From Streptomyces albogriseolus (GTDB taxonomy: Bacteria > Actinomycetota > Actinomycetes > Streptomycetales > Streptomycetaceae): 64,000 bases of DNA. A model generated the notes under the pieces. That model was not told the origin of the DNA. It ran no database searches and saw only the letters and a program-made list of their open reading frames with translations. The DNA lies in assembly GCA_014650475.1 (NCBI GenBank), contig BMVA01000013.1:124001-188000 (forward strand), given 5' to 3'. The position numbers were made by a program, and so were the translations under genes. Below are positions 16,809 through 25,869 of this stretch, in pieces (position 1 is the stretch's first letter; each line of letters starts with the position of its first letter).

Positions 16809-18103
16809 AGGGCACCCTCGCGCAGGTGCGTTCCTACGAGCGCAGCGTCCAGTTGTTGATGGTGAACCAGTTCACCATCAACCTCGGCTTCTACATGCTG
16901 ATGCCGTACCTGGCGGCGTATCTGGCAGGGCCCGTGGGGCTGGCGGGTTGGCTGGTCGGGCTGATCCTCGGCGTGCGGAACTTCAGCCAGCAGGGGATGT
17001 TCCTGCTCGGTGGAACGCTCGCCGACCGGCTCGGATACAAGCCCATGATCATCGCCGGTCTGGTGTTGCGCATCGTCGGCTTCGCGACCCTCGGGTTGGT
17101 GGAGTCCGTACCCGCTCTGCTGGCCGCGTCGGCGGCGACGGGACTGGCCGGGGCGCTGTTCAACCCGGCCGTACGAGCCTATGTCGCGGCGGACGCGGGT
17201 GAACGCCGGGTCGAGGCGTTCGCGCTGTTCAACGTCTTCTACCAGGCCGGGATTCTGCTCGGCCCGCTGGTGGGCATGCTGCTGACCGGCGTGAGCTTCC
17301 GTGTCACGTGCCTTACCGCGGCCGGGATCTTCGCTCTGCTGAGCATCGTCCAGATCCGGGCCCTGCCTGCCCGCCGGGGCGACGACGCGGGGCGCGGACA
17401 GGACCAGGAGGGCGTGCTGTCCCAGTGGCGGGGCATCGTGTCCAACCGGCCGTTCCTGCTGTTCTCGGTTGCCATGATCGGCTTCTACGTCATGCAGTTC
17501 CAGGTCTATCTGGCCCTGCCGCTGGAGGTACGGCGCCTGGGTGGCGACGGGACGTTCGGCACGGGGGCGGTGGCGGTGCTGTTTGCCGTCTCGGGGTTGA
17601 GCACGATCCTCTTCCAGACCAAGGTGACCGCCTGGTGCAAGGCCCGCATGGAACCGGGCCGCGCGCTGACCTGGGGGCTGCTGACCATGGGGTTGGGGTT
17701 CGTTCCGCTGCTGGTGGCCACTGCGGTCCCGGTGCCGGACGGCGGGGTGGGGCTGTGGCTGCTCGCGGCCGTGCCGCCGGCGCTGTCCGCGCTGCTCCTC
17801 GCGATCGGCACGATGATCGCGTACCCCTTCGAGATGGACACCATCGTCCGCCTCTCCGGCAACCGCCTCGTCGCCACCCACTACGGCCTGTACAACACCA
17901 TCTGCGGCATCGGCATCACCCTCGGCAACCTGCTGACGGGTGCCGCGCTCGACGCCGCGCGGGCCGCCGGGATGTCCGCACTGCCGTGGGTGGCGCTGTG
18001 CGCGCTCGGCCTCGCCTGCGCGGCCGCCCTCTACGGGCTGCACCGCACGGGCCGCCTGGCACCACCCGTGCGCGAGGCGCAGCCAGAGCCCGCGCACGCA
18101 TAA
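16805..18103 (+). CDS. MFS exporter coupled to PLP enzyme
   Basis: 432 residues from GTG 16805, overlapping the upstream stop. About twelve hydrophobic segments are visible, with a loop-2/3 motif [12 protein letters not shown] typical of the DHA1/MdtH-like major facilitator group. Tight translational coupling to the PLP enzyme suggests it exports that enzyme's product. A truncated relative of its N-terminus (QQF where this protein has [11 protein letters not shown]) follows the second PLP enzyme at 26625. A strong hairpin follows its stop. Confidence 0.88.
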   Translation: MKGTLAQVRSYERSVQLLMVNQFTINLGFYMLMPYLAAYLAGPVGLAGWLVGLILGVRNFSQQGMFLLGGTLADRLGYKPMIIAGLVLRIVGFATLGLVESVPALLAASAATGLAGALFNPAVRAYVAADAGERRVEAFALFNVFYQAGILLGPLVGMLLTGVSFRVTCLTAAGIFALLSIVQIRALPARRGDDAGRGQDQEGVLSQWRGIVSNRPFLLFSVAMIGFYVMQFQVYLALPLEVRRLGGDGTFGTGAVAVLFAVSGLSTILFQTKVTAWCKARMEPGRALTWGLLTMGLGFVPLLVATAVPVPDGGVGLWLLAAVPPALSALLLAIGTMIAYPFEMDTIVRLSGNRLVATHYGLYNTICGIGITLGNLLTGAALDAARAAGMSALPWVALCALGLACAAALYGLHRTGRLAPPVREAQPEPAHA

Positions 18104-18119
18104 CACGACGTCCTGCGCT

Positions 18120-18153
18120 GGAGGGGGCGGACGAGTTCGCTGCCGCCCCCTCC
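18120..18153 (+). terminator. Strong hairpin terminator
   Basis: Perfect 11-bp arms GGAGGGGGCGG (18120-18130) and CCGCCCCCTCC (18143-18153) with a 12-nt loop, 17 bp after the MFS stop. No U-tract, usual for Streptomyces. Confidence 0.65.
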
Positions 18154-18396
18154 GGCCGGCCACGCCCACGTCGATGGGCGGGCGTGTGCGCCCACGGACA
18201 CAAGCACCGCCAGGCCCTCGCCCGCCCGTGCCAGGCCACCGATCACCTGCCACGCCTCGTACGGGCCGGTCGTGGAGCCGTCGGGCTGTGTCGGCCGCAC
18301 TCCTCCCGCCCCCGCAGAACCCCATCGCAAGTCGCCACCGCCTTCGGCCGCCGAGACGGCCGTCCGCGAAGGAATAGGTAAGGACTGAAGACCACC

Positions 18397-19986
18397 GTGA
18401 GCCCGAAACCCGTCGTACTGATAGCTGAAGAGCTGTCGCCCGCCACCGTTGACGCACTCGGTCCGGACTTCGAGATCCGGCACTGCAACGGCGCCGACCG
18501 AGCCGAGCTCATCCCGGCGATCGCCGACGTCGACGCGATCCTTGTGCGCAGCGCGACCAAGGTCGACGCCGAGGCCATCGCCGCGGCCAGGAAACTGAAA
18601 GTCGTCGCCCGCGCCGGCGTCGGCCTGGACAACGTCGACGTACCCGCCGCCACCCAGGCCGGTGTGATGGTCGTCAACGCCCCCACCTCCAACATCGTCA
18701 CGGCCGCGGAGCTCGCCTGCGGCCTGCTGATCGCCACCGCCCGCAACATCCCGCAGGCCGACACCGCCCTGAAGAACGGCGAGTGGAAGCGCAGCAAGTA
18801 CACGGGCGTGGAGCTGAGCGAGAAGACCCTCGGCGTCGTCGGCCTCGGCCGCATCGGTGCCCTGGTCGCCCAGCGCATGTCCGCCTTCGGCATGAAAATC
18901 GTCGCCTACGACCCCTATGTACGGCCCGCGCTGGCGGCGCAGATGGGCGTCAAGCTGCTCTCACTGGACGAGCTGCTGGAGGTCTCGGACTTCATCACCG
19001 TGCACCTGCCGAAGACCCCCGAGACGCTGGGCCTGATCGGCGAGGAGGCGCTGCACAAGGTCCAGCCGCACGTCCGGATCGTCAACGCCGCGCGCGGCGG
19101 GATCGTCGACGAGCAGGCGCTGTTCAACGCGCTGAAGGAGGGCCGGGTCGCGGGCGCGGGCCTGGACGTGTACGCGCAGGAGCCCTGCACGGACTCCCCG
19201 CTCTTCCAGTTCGACCAGGTCGTCTGCACCCCGCACCTCGGCGCCTCCACGGACGAGGCCCAGGAGAAGGCGGGCATCGCCGTCGCCCGTTCCGTCCGGC
19301 TGGCGCTCGCGGGCGAGTTGGTCCCCGACGCGGTCAACGTGCAAAGCGGCGTCATCGCAGAAGACATACGTCCCTGGCTGCCGCTCGCCGAGAAGCTCGG
19401 CAGGATCTTCACCGCCCTGGCGGGCGAGGTCGCGGTCCGGCTCGACGTCGAGGTGTACGGCGAGATCATCCAGCACGACGTCAAGGTCCTCGAACTCTCC
19501 GCGCTCAAGGGCGTCTTCCAGGATGTCGTGGAGGACACTGTGTCCTACGTGAACGCCCCGCTCTTCGCACAGGAGCGCGGCGTCGAGCTTCGTCTCACCA
19601 CCAGCTCCAAGTCCCCGGACCACCGCAACATGGTCACTGTCCGCGGCACACTCGCAGATGGTGAGGAGGCCTCGGTCTCCGGCACTCTTGTCGGCCCCAA
19701 GCACATCCAGAAAATCGTGTCGGTGGGTAAGTACGACATCGACGTCCCGGTCGCCGACCACATTGTCTTCCTGCGCTACACCGACCGCCCCGGCGTCGTC
19801 GGCACCGTCGGCCGGATCCTCGGCGAGTCGGGCCTCAACATCGCCGGGATGCAGGTCTCCCGCCTGGACGAGGGCGGTGAGGCGCTGGTCGTGCTGACCA
19901 TCGACAACGAGGTCCCGACCGACGTCCGCAGTGAAATCGCCCAGGAGATCGGCGCCACCTCGGCCCGCTCAGTCAACCTCGACTGA
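18397..19986 (+). CDS. serA: D-3-phosphoglycerate dehydrogenase
   Basis: 529 residues from GTG 18397. It is a full-length long-form SerA: substrate domain, NAD-binding domain with GLGRIG at 149-154, catalytic Arg in NAARGGIVDE (about 229-238) and His in HLGAST (about 281). An intervening allosteric domain and a C-terminal ACT domain (about 455-529, RPGVVGTVGRIL) follow. It oxidises 3-phosphoglycerate, the first step to serine. Streptomyces normally have serA among core genes. Here it follows a cysteine-synthase-like cassette and could boost serine-derived substrate, though being the core copy cannot be excluded. A terminator separates it from the MFS gene. Confidence 0.95.
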   Translation: MSPKPVVLIAEELSPATVDALGPDFEIRHCNGADRAELIPAIADVDAILVRSATKVDAEAIAAARKLKVVARAGVGLDNVDVPAATQAGVMVVNAPTSNIVTAAELACGLLIATARNIPQADTALKNGEWKRSKYTGVELSEKTLGVVGLGRIGALVAQRMSAFGMKIVAYDPYVRPALAAQMGVKLLSLDELLEVSDFITVHLPKTPETLGLIGEEALHKVQPHVRIVNAARGGIVDEQALFNALKEGRVAGAGLDVYAQEPCTDSPLFQFDQVVCTPHLGASTDEAQEKAGIAVARSVRLALAGELVPDAVNVQSGVIAEDIRPWLPLAEKLGRIFTALAGEVAVRLDVEVYGEIIQHDVKVLELSALKGVFQDVVEDTVSYVNAPLFAQERGVELRLTTSSKSPDHRNMVTVRGTLADGEEASVSGTLVGPKHIQKIVSVGKYDIDVPVADHIVFLRYTDRPGVVGTVGRILGESGLNIAGMQVSRLDEGGEALVVLTIDNEVPTDVRSEIAQEIGATSARSVNLD

Positions 19987-19995
19987 CCGACAGCA

Positions 19996-20028
19996 CCCGC
20001 TGAACGGCGCGGAGTGCCGTTCAGCGGG
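19996..20028 (+). terminator. Hairpin terminator after serA
   Basis: Perfect 13-bp arms (19996-20008 and 20016-20028) with a 7-nt loop, 10 bp after the serA stop. Confidence 0.75.
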
Positions 20029-20711
20029 TCACCGGGTACTGGGCGTCCGGACCGCCCTGGCGCACCTGCTCGATCTGCATCCCTTTTTGTCCGGGCTCGC
20101 CCTGTATCCAACTGATCCGGGACGACGTTAAACGACCCGGCGACGGCGTCGCCGTCTGCCCTGCGTGCCTGGTCGGCGGTATGGCTGGCGCTGACCAGGG
20201 ACTCCCTTGGCTTGTAGCTCAGGCGCTCCGCAATACCGGCGCCAGCGGGCCGTAGCCGGCGGTGCCTAGCGGCCATGCGTATCGGCGTAGCGCGCGTCAC
20301 ATTCCAGGGTTATGGGATCTCGCCGTCCGGTGATGTGCCCCACAGGATGTTTATCCCTTACTAGGTGGAATAGTGGCGAAAATTGCAGTAAATGGAGGCG
20401 TTTTCGCTGCGTAGCTTTGGCGATGGTTTGGGCTCCAGGGTCCGGAGTGACGGAACGGCGGCCAAGTGGGCATTATGCGCCGCTTGTGCGGTGTATGTAA
20501 GCCTCTTCGTCAAGGTGGCCCGGTGTTCGTTTTGGGGTGATTTGGCCACGAGGGTCATAGGTGCCGAAGAGGTCGAGATCCGAACGCCCGTCTACGGCCC
20601 TGGCTAGTAGAACGGCTCTTTGAGCAATGGAGGGAGCGCGGGTACCAAGGGGTGGCCCGCCCGGCATGTGGCTTGTGTGCCGGGTCCATTCATGCCCGGA
20701 GGTAATCCCGA
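20029..20711. other. Long intergenic/leader region
   Basis: About 680 bp without a supportable gene. Small frames (for example 20361-20558 minus and 20392-20607 plus) lack ribosome sites or family likeness. The last 350 bp are unusually AT-balanced and GGTGG-rich and lead into a wall hydrolase gene. A structured leader is possible, but the known c-di-AMP (ydaO) motif was not found. Confidence 0.4.
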
Positions 20712-21356
20712 ATGTCCCAGCGCACTCGCTCCCACAATCCCGGCTCGTCACTGCTCCGCACTCGGGCGGCCGTCATAGCCGTCGGCCTCGGAGCGTCGGC
20801 GGTGCTCGGCGTGGGCGCCGCGGTGGCTGCGGGAACGGGCAAGACCGCCGCCGCGCTTCCTGGCTCGGCCACGGCTCAGGTCGCTGAGAAGTCCGCCGAG
20901 CAGGCCGCAGCCGTCAAGACGGCCGCGAAGAAGGCGCCCTCATGGGTCGCCCCGGTCAAGAAGTACAAGCTCACCGCGGGCTACGCCCAGACGGGCAGCA
21001 GGTGGTCGTCGACCCACTCCGGGCAGGACTTTGCCGTGCCGCTCGGTACCCCGGTCGGCGCCGTGCGCGGCGGTACCGTCGTCAAGGCCGGGCCGAACGG
21101 TGGCGGGGACGGACCGGCGTACGGCAATGCCATCGTGATCAAGCACGGCAACGGGACGTACTCGCAGTACGCGCACCTGTCCCGGATCGATGTGAAGGCC
21201 GGGCAGACCGTGAAGACCGGGCAGACCATCGCCCGGTCCGGCAACACCGGCAACTCCAGCGGTCCCCACCTGCACCTCGAGATCCGCACGAGCCCGAACT
21301 TCGGCACCGCGATCAACCCCCTCGCGTTTCTGCGCTCGCAGGGCCTCACCGTCTGA
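20712..21356 (+). CDS. M23 (LytM-type) peptidoglycan endopeptidase
   Basis: 214 residues, GGAGG 10 bp upstream of ATG 20712. A signal peptide and Ala-rich linker (1-75) precede the M23 domain (about 90-205). Zinc-site motifs are STHSGQDFAVP (His and Asp) and GPHLHLE (HxH). The full set of ligands is present, so it should be active. The enzyme cuts peptide cross-bridges outside the membrane. Its size fits the short secreted M23 proteins of Streptomyces. Confidence 0.92.
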   Translation: MSQRTRSHNPGSSLLRTRAAVIAVGLGASAVLGVGAAVAAGTGKTAAALPGSATAQVAEKSAEQAAAVKTAAKKAPSWVAPVKKYKLTAGYAQTGSRWSSTHSGQDFAVPLGTPVGAVRGGTVVKAGPNGGGDGPAYGNAIVIKHGNGTYSQYAHLSRIDVKAGQTVKTGQTIARSGNTGNSSGPHLHLEIRTSPNFGTAINPLAFLRSQGLTV

Positions 21357-21814
21357 CGCGCGGTCCGAAGCGCAGCCCGAGGCGTGAGACAGGGTGCTCA
21401 CGCGCATCAGGACGCGGTTGCCGGCGTGCGGGCGTACGCGGCCATGTCGTCGTCGGCGACCTGGGGCCGTCGGAGGTGGCACCGCGCTCGCGGGTAGATG
21501 CCTGGACTTCGAGGACGCGCGCTGCACCGCCGCAGGAGGGTGATAGCGCGCTGTCCTGGCAGAGACCGCAGCAGCGACTGGTCGGCCACGAGTAGCGCGA
21601 TGTGGTCGGGGTGGAGGTCACCGCGGTCGGGCGGGCCCTGGCGATCGGTGTGATCGTGGCGCTGGTCGCCCTTGATCTGGCGCTGAGCATAGTGCGTCCA
21701 CCGGCGGTGCGATCATGCCCAACTGGCGGCGGATTTCCTACGGAATCGCGGGAGTGCCCGGGCTGCCCGCGTGTTGGGCAGTCACTCGTCTCCGAAATTT
21801 CTTAGTAAATCTTA
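21357..21814. other. Intergenic stretch with a gene fragment
   Basis: About 460 bp with no intact gene. Open frames on the minus strand (21346-21690) do not resemble proteins. The one piece with a protein-like pattern is the membrane-helix fragment at 21602-21712. An AT-rich stretch around 21792-21815 contains CTTAGTAAAT. Confidence 0.4.
21602..21712 (+). pseudogene. Possible N-terminal fragment of a TerC-like protein
   Basis: The plus strand encodes EVTAVGRALAIGVIVALVAL followed by DLALSIVRPP. The spacing of a membrane helix ending in D-L and a basic R-P resembles the first helix of TerC-family proteins. No continuation exists downstream. The identification is tentative. Confidence 0.25.
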
Positions 21815-21836
21815 TTGACACTCGTTGTCGTTTTCA
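21815..21836 (+). promoter_or_regulatory. Promoter with Zur-like half site
   Basis: TTGACA (21815-21820) is followed by CTCGTTGTCGTTTTCA. Its complement, TGAAAACGACAACGAG, has one good half of the Zur consensus TGAAAATGATTTTCA but a poor second half. It lies 15 bp upstream of the zinc-binding-protein start. Zinc control is plausible from context. Confidence 0.35.
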
Positions 21837-21850
21837 GCGAGCGTGGGGTC

Positions 21851-22801
21851 ATGCACCTGCGCTTCTCCATACCCGCCGCTGCCGTCACCAGCGCCGTGGC
21901 ACTCTCACTGGTCGGCTTGTCCGCCTGCAGCTCCTCTGACACCGCCGCCGGGAGCGACGATGGCGGCAGGGTCGATGTGGTGGCCTCGTTCTATCCCATG
22001 CAGTACCTCGTTGAGGAGATCGGTCGCGACCACGTCTCCGTGACGACTCTCACCAGGCCCGGTGTCGAGCCCCATGACCTGGAGCTCACCCCGCAGCAGA
22101 CGGCCCAGCTCGGCGAGTCCGACTTCGTTCTCTATCTCAAGGGCCTCCAGCCTGCCGTTGACGAGGCCGTTGCTCAGTCCGGCGTGAAGGACGCCGTCGA
22201 TGCCACGGCCCTCACCACTCTCGAAGATCTCGGCACGGCGGACACCGAAGACGGGGAAGAGGGCGGTGAGGCCGCCGCCTCGCTCGACCCGCACATCTGG
22301 CTCGACCCGGTCAAGTACGCCGAGGTCGCCAAGGGTGTCGGCGCAGCCCTGGAGAAGGCCGATCCGGAAAACGCCGCCGCGTACAGGAAGAACACCGAGG
22401 CCCTGGTCGCCAAGCTCGACAGCCTCGACGCCAGATTCGCCGACGGTCTGGAGAACTCCGCGAGCAAGGTCTTCATCACCTCCCACACGGCTTTCGGTTA
22501 TCTCGCCCAGCGGTACGGTCTTGAGCAGCAGGGCATCGCCGGGCTCGACCCGGAGTCCGAGCCGAGCGCGGCACGGATGAAAGAGCTGCAGGAGATCGCC
22601 AAGCGGGACAAGGTCACCACCGTCTTCTTCGAGACCCTCGCCAGCGACAAAACCGCGAAGACCCTTGCCCGGGACACCGGCCTGAAGACCGATCTCCTCG
22701 ACCCGGTCGAGGGAATCACCGAGCAGTCGCGCGGTGACGACTACATCGAGGTCATGGGCGCCAACCTCGCTGCGCTGCAGAAGGCGCTCGGCGCGAAGTG
22801 A
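21851..22801 (+). CDS. Zinc ABC transporter substrate-binding lipoprotein
   Basis: 316 residues from ATG 21851. The lipobox VGLSAC places the lipid cysteine at 26. It is a cluster A-I (ZnuA/TroA) protein with metal ligands His75 (VEPHDLELTP), His148 (LDPHIWLDP), His212 (SHTAFGYLAQ) and an acidic residue at about 281-284. The flexible loop before His148 is acidic (DTEDGEEGGE) with no histidines, unlike the His-rich loops of many ZnuA proteins. No ZnuB or ZnuC gene adjoins it, so it must borrow a permease or act as a scavenger. Confidence 0.9.
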   Translation: MHLRFSIPAAAVTSAVALSLVGLSACSSSDTAAGSDDGGRVDVVASFYPMQYLVEEIGRDHVSVTTLTRPGVEPHDLELTPQQTAQLGESDFVLYLKGLQPAVDEAVAQSGVKDAVDATALTTLEDLGTADTEDGEEGGEAAASLDPHIWLDPVKYAEVAKGVGAALEKADPENAAAYRKNTEALVAKLDSLDARFADGLENSASKVFITSHTAFGYLAQRYGLEQQGIAGLDPESEPSAARMKELQEIAKRDKVTTVFFETLASDKTAKTLARDTGLKTDLLDPVEGITEQSRGDDYIEVMGANLAALQKALGAK

Positions 22802-22916
22802 CGGGGCCTGCTCTGCCCGTCCCCCGTCGTCCCTCGGGTGCCGGCCCCGAAGGCCGCCCCTGCTGGGGCTGCTTCGCGTGGTCGGGGGCGGCTGCTCCGC
22901 CTCAGGGTAAACAACT

Positions 22917-22950
22917 GAACTACTAAGTTGCTACGAGGTGTAGTAATTTC
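22917..22950. promoter_or_regulatory. TACTAAG/TGTAGTA motif cluster
   Basis: Directly upstream of the GNAT gene the DNA reads GAACTACTAAGTTGC, then after a short gap GTGTAGTAATTTC. TGTAGTA equals a half-site of the BlaI consensus TACTACA-N-TGTAGTA, and TACTAAG recurs at other promoters here. This AT-rich cluster in GC-rich DNA is a good candidate for a BlaI-type operator or promoter. Confidence 0.4.
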
Positions 22951-22956
22951 TGTCGA

Positions 22957-23733
22957 GTGGAAGCCGACACGCGCTCAGCCGCCTACCCGAGTCCTGCACT
23001 CTCCGCCCCGCGTCAGTCCCCCGAAGGGCCTCCGATCGGGCCGAGGAGAGCCGACCCTCGGCCGGCGGACAGCGGCTTCCGGATCCGGTTCATGGACCCG
23101 GAAGATCTCCCGTTCGTGGTGGCCGAGCACCTGAGACACTTTCCGGACAGCTTCTTCGCGCGCCTCGGGCCGAGGTTCCTGACCGCGTACGACCGGACCT
23201 ACCTCACCAGCCCGGACGCGCGTGCTTACGTCGCGGAAATGGGCGGGCAGCCGGTGGGCTTCCTCATCGGTGGGATCGACCCGGCGGCGCACCGCCGCCA
23301 TGTGCTGCGCGACTACGGCCGCGGACTGCTGCTGCGCGCATTGGGCAGCCTGTGTCTGCGGCCCCGCCTCGCGCTGCACTTCCTGCGTACCCGGCTGGTG
23401 CGCTACGGCCGCAAGCTGATACCGAACCGGGCGACCCGGCAGGCTCCCGCCGTCGGTACCACCGGCGTCACCGCTGTCCTGGACTATGTCGTCGTGGCCG
23501 AGCACGCCCGCTGCCGTGGCATAGGGGCTCGGTTGATCGCGCGGTTCGTCAAGGACGCCACCGATGCGGGCTGCGCGCGTGTCACTCTCGTCACCGCCGC
23601 CGAGGGCGGGGCTGGACCGTACTACGAGCGGCACGGCTGGCTGCCTCAGGGAGAAGTCCGCACGCCCGAGGGCCGCCGCCTCCTCACCTACGATTTCCCG
23701 CTGCACGAGGGCCCGACACCCGAGCACCCCTGA
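22957..23733 (+). CDS. GNAT-family N-acetyltransferase
   Basis: 258 residues from GTG 22957. A proline-rich stretch of about 40 residues precedes the GNAT fold, which starts near FRIRFMDPEDLPF, so a later start is possible. The acetyl-CoA loop is seen as VVAEHARCRGIGARLIARF (about 170-188), and GPYYERHGWLPQG fits the last strand. An insert of about 60 basic residues (105-145) separates the fold halves. Substrate unknown. The promoter carries the TACTAAG/TGTAGTA cluster. Confidence 0.8.
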   Translation: MEADTRSAAYPSPALSAPRQSPEGPPIGPRRADPRPADSGFRIRFMDPEDLPFVVAEHLRHFPDSFFARLGPRFLTAYDRTYLTSPDARAYVAEMGGQPVGFLIGGIDPAAHRRHVLRDYGRGLLLRALGSLCLRPRLALHFLRTRLVRYGRKLIPNRATRQAPAVGTTGVTAVLDYVVVAEHARCRGIGARLIARFVKDATDAGCARVTLVTAAEGGAGPYYERHGWLPQGEVRTPEGRRLLTYDFPLHEGPTPEHP

Positions 23734-23923
23734 GGCGCCGGCCTCGTCCGCCCCGCCCAGGACCGACCAGATCACCCCCACCGGAACCGCCGTCTGCTCG
23801 GCACGGCTGTCCCGGAAGCACTCCAGGAGATCCTGCTTGACCAGCCACGCACCGGAGACGGGGCACACGCGCACCGCGGCCCGCCCTCACCACCCGCACA
23901 GGGCCACGGCATCGTCCACCCGA

Positions 23924-24778
23924 ATGCGCCGCCTGAAGCTCACCCTCGGAGGAGTGGCGCTGCTCTCCGCGACCGCGCTTCTGGTCAGCGGCTGCTCGTC
24001 CTCGTCGGCGTCCGATGACGCGCCGTCCACGCCGACTGCCGGCACTTCTGAGGCGACCTCGCCGATCCCCTCCCCGACTCCCACCTCCTCCCCGACCCCT
24101 TCCCTCACACCGTCCCTGGAAGCCGCCGTCAAGGAGATCACGGACGCTCAGTGGTCCCGCATGGTGGCGGCAGGACTGTGGCGCAAGGGCTGCCCAGACG
24201 TCCGTGACCAACTGCGCCGCGTGGAGATGAACTACCTCGGCTTCGACGGCAAGGTGCACCGCGGCGTCCTCGTGGTCAACGCCGATGTGACGGCCAGCGT
24301 GGTCCGCATCTTCACGCGACTGTTCGAGGAAGGCTTCCCCATCCGCCGGATGGAGCCGATGGAGGTCTACGACGGAGACCTCAACGCCAGCCTGGCCGCC
24401 GACAACACCTCCGCGTTCAACTGCCGGCGCCCCGACCAGATCAACGCCCCGTTCAGGGAGTCCCCGCACGCCAACGGCCGCGCGATCGACATCAACCCGT
24501 TCGAGAACCCGTGGATCAACCTGCGGACCAAGAAGTGGTCGCCGAGCGCCGAGTACGCCGAGCGCACCGAGGGGAAGGGCAAGATCCTCGAGGGCGGGCT
24601 GGTCTGGCAGGCGTTCACGGAGGAGGGATGGGTCTGGCAGGACATCAAGGTGCCCGACTACATGCACTTCGACACCGGGTACCCGTCCGTGCCCTTCAAG
24701 GGGCCCACCGCGAGTCCGTCCGCTGCCAGTCCGTCGACAGCGGGGTCGACAGCGGGGCAGTCCGCCCCGGCCGGGTGA
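23924..24778 (+). CDS. M15-family D,D-carboxypeptidase-like lipoprotein
   Basis: 284 residues from ATG 23924. The lipobox LLVSGC puts the lipid cysteine at 24, followed by a Ser/Thr/Pro linker (about 25-65). The catalytic domain has the M15 set: SPHANGRAIDINP (HxxxxxxD zinc motif) and YMHFDTGYP (third His), with DNTSAFNCR before it. M15 enzymes (VanY, DdpX-like) trim D-Ala from wall peptides. A Ser-Ala-Pro-rich tail follows. It adds to the surface hydrolases in the window. Confidence 0.85.
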   Translation: MRRLKLTLGGVALLSATALLVSGCSSSSASDDAPSTPTAGTSEATSPIPSPTPTSSPTPSLTPSLEAAVKEITDAQWSRMVAAGLWRKGCPDVRDQLRRVEMNYLGFDGKVHRGVLVVNADVTASVVRIFTRLFEEGFPIRRMEPMEVYDGDLNASLAADNTSAFNCRRPDQINAPFRESPHANGRAIDINPFENPWINLRTKKWSPSAEYAERTEGKGKILEGGLVWQAFTEEGWVWQDIKVPDYMHFDTGYPSVPFKGPTASPSAASPSTAGSTAGQSAPAG

Positions 24779-24899
24779 GCCGGTCCGGCCGCGCCGCTGA
24801 CATGCGTTCACATCATGACCCGGGTCCAGGACGCGGCTTCCGGGTCCCCGGGCTTCCGGTTCCTGCTTCCTTTTCCGCTGCACTGAGGTGAGAACACTC

Positions 24900-25580
24900 A
24901 TGACACGTCTTCCCGGCCGGTCGCGTAAGTCCCGTCGCCTCCTTGTCCTTGCCGGTGTCTCTGCGGGAGCCGTGCTTCTCGGCGCGTGCGGCGGTGGCAT
25001 GGGAGGCATGGACATGGGTGACGGCACGTCCGGTTCGCCGTCTGCCTCCACGGCCGCCCATGAGGGCGCGATGGTCATGCCGACGACTGCGCCGGGTCCG
25101 TTCAACGACGCGGACGTGGCCTACGCACAGGGCATGATCGCCCACTGCTCGCAGCTCGTGGAGATGTCGGGCCTGGCCCCCGGCCGCGCCTCGAACCAGG
25201 AAGTCAAGGATCTGGCGAGCAGGACCATGACCAACGAGAAGACGGAACTCGCCGCCGCACGAGGCTGGCTCAGGTACTGGAACAGGCCCGAGTCCGCCGC
25301 CGAGGGCGGCATGGACATGGGCGGCGATGACGGCGGCGACATGAAGATGGCCGACTCGATGTCCGAGGCCGACATGGAGAAGCTCAAGACCGCCGAGGGG
25401 GTCGCCTTCGACCGCGCCTTCCTGAAGGCGATGATCGAGCACCGCAATGGCGAGATCGAGATGACCCGGGGCGTGCTCGGGGACGGCCGCAATGCGACCG
25501 TGAAGCAGCAGGCAGTCATGATGGCCGCCATGCAGAAGGGCGAGGTCCAGAGCCTGACGCGACTTCTCGCCAAGCTCTGA
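24900..25580 (+). CDS. DUF305 lipoprotein with altered His motifs
   Basis: 226 residues. ATG 24900 is chosen because GAGGTGAG precedes it at good spacing; GTG 24888 is in frame upstream. The lipobox LLGAC is followed by a Met-rich stretch (GGMGGMDMGDG). The two DUF305 repeats read MIAHCSQLVEM and MIEHRNGEIEM, where the sister protein at 9211 has MIxHH and MVKHH. The second histidine of each pair is lost, replaced by Cys in the first and Arg in the second. Either the site binds differently, or the protein has drifted. It is extracytoplasmic. Confidence 0.88.
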   Translation: MTRLPGRSRKSRRLLVLAGVSAGAVLLGACGGGMGGMDMGDGTSGSPSASTAAHEGAMVMPTTAPGPFNDADVAYAQGMIAHCSQLVEMSGLAPGRASNQEVKDLASRTMTNEKTELAAARGWLRYWNRPESAAEGGMDMGGDDGGDMKMADSMSEADMEKLKTAEGVAFDRAFLKAMIEHRNGEIEMTRGVLGDGRNATVKQQAVMMAAMQKGEVQSLTRLLAKL

Positions 25581-25869
25581 GCCTGTGCCAGAGGAGCCCG
25601 CCGTGGGCGTCGGCCATCGCGTGTGGCAGGAAGGACGGACGCGTTCCCTGCCACCCAATATCACAGGTGTGGGGGCGCGTGACGCCAGCCGTCGCGGACC
25701 CCGTCGGCCTGCGTGCGCAGCCGGTTCAGCCCCATGGCGGCAGGCCGCACCTCATGGCCGCAGGCAGACCTCCTGGCCTGGGAAGTGTCCCGGCGGAGTC
25801 GGCGCCGCCCTCGCCTCGGCCCGGGAAACGCCCCGAGCGGCGGACCACCGTACGGCAGCGGCCGGACTG

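Noticed and set aside
16547..18457. A 636-codon open frame antisense to the PLP enzyme and MFS genes
   Set aside because: It mirrors two clear genes, is Arg/Gly/Gln-rich without any domain, and is what GC-rich codon bias produces on the opposite strand.
20360..20711. Possible c-di-AMP (ydaO) riboswitch before the M23 hydrolase
   Set aside because: Context fits, but the conserved ydaO blocks were not found in order; only generic GGTGG runs are present.
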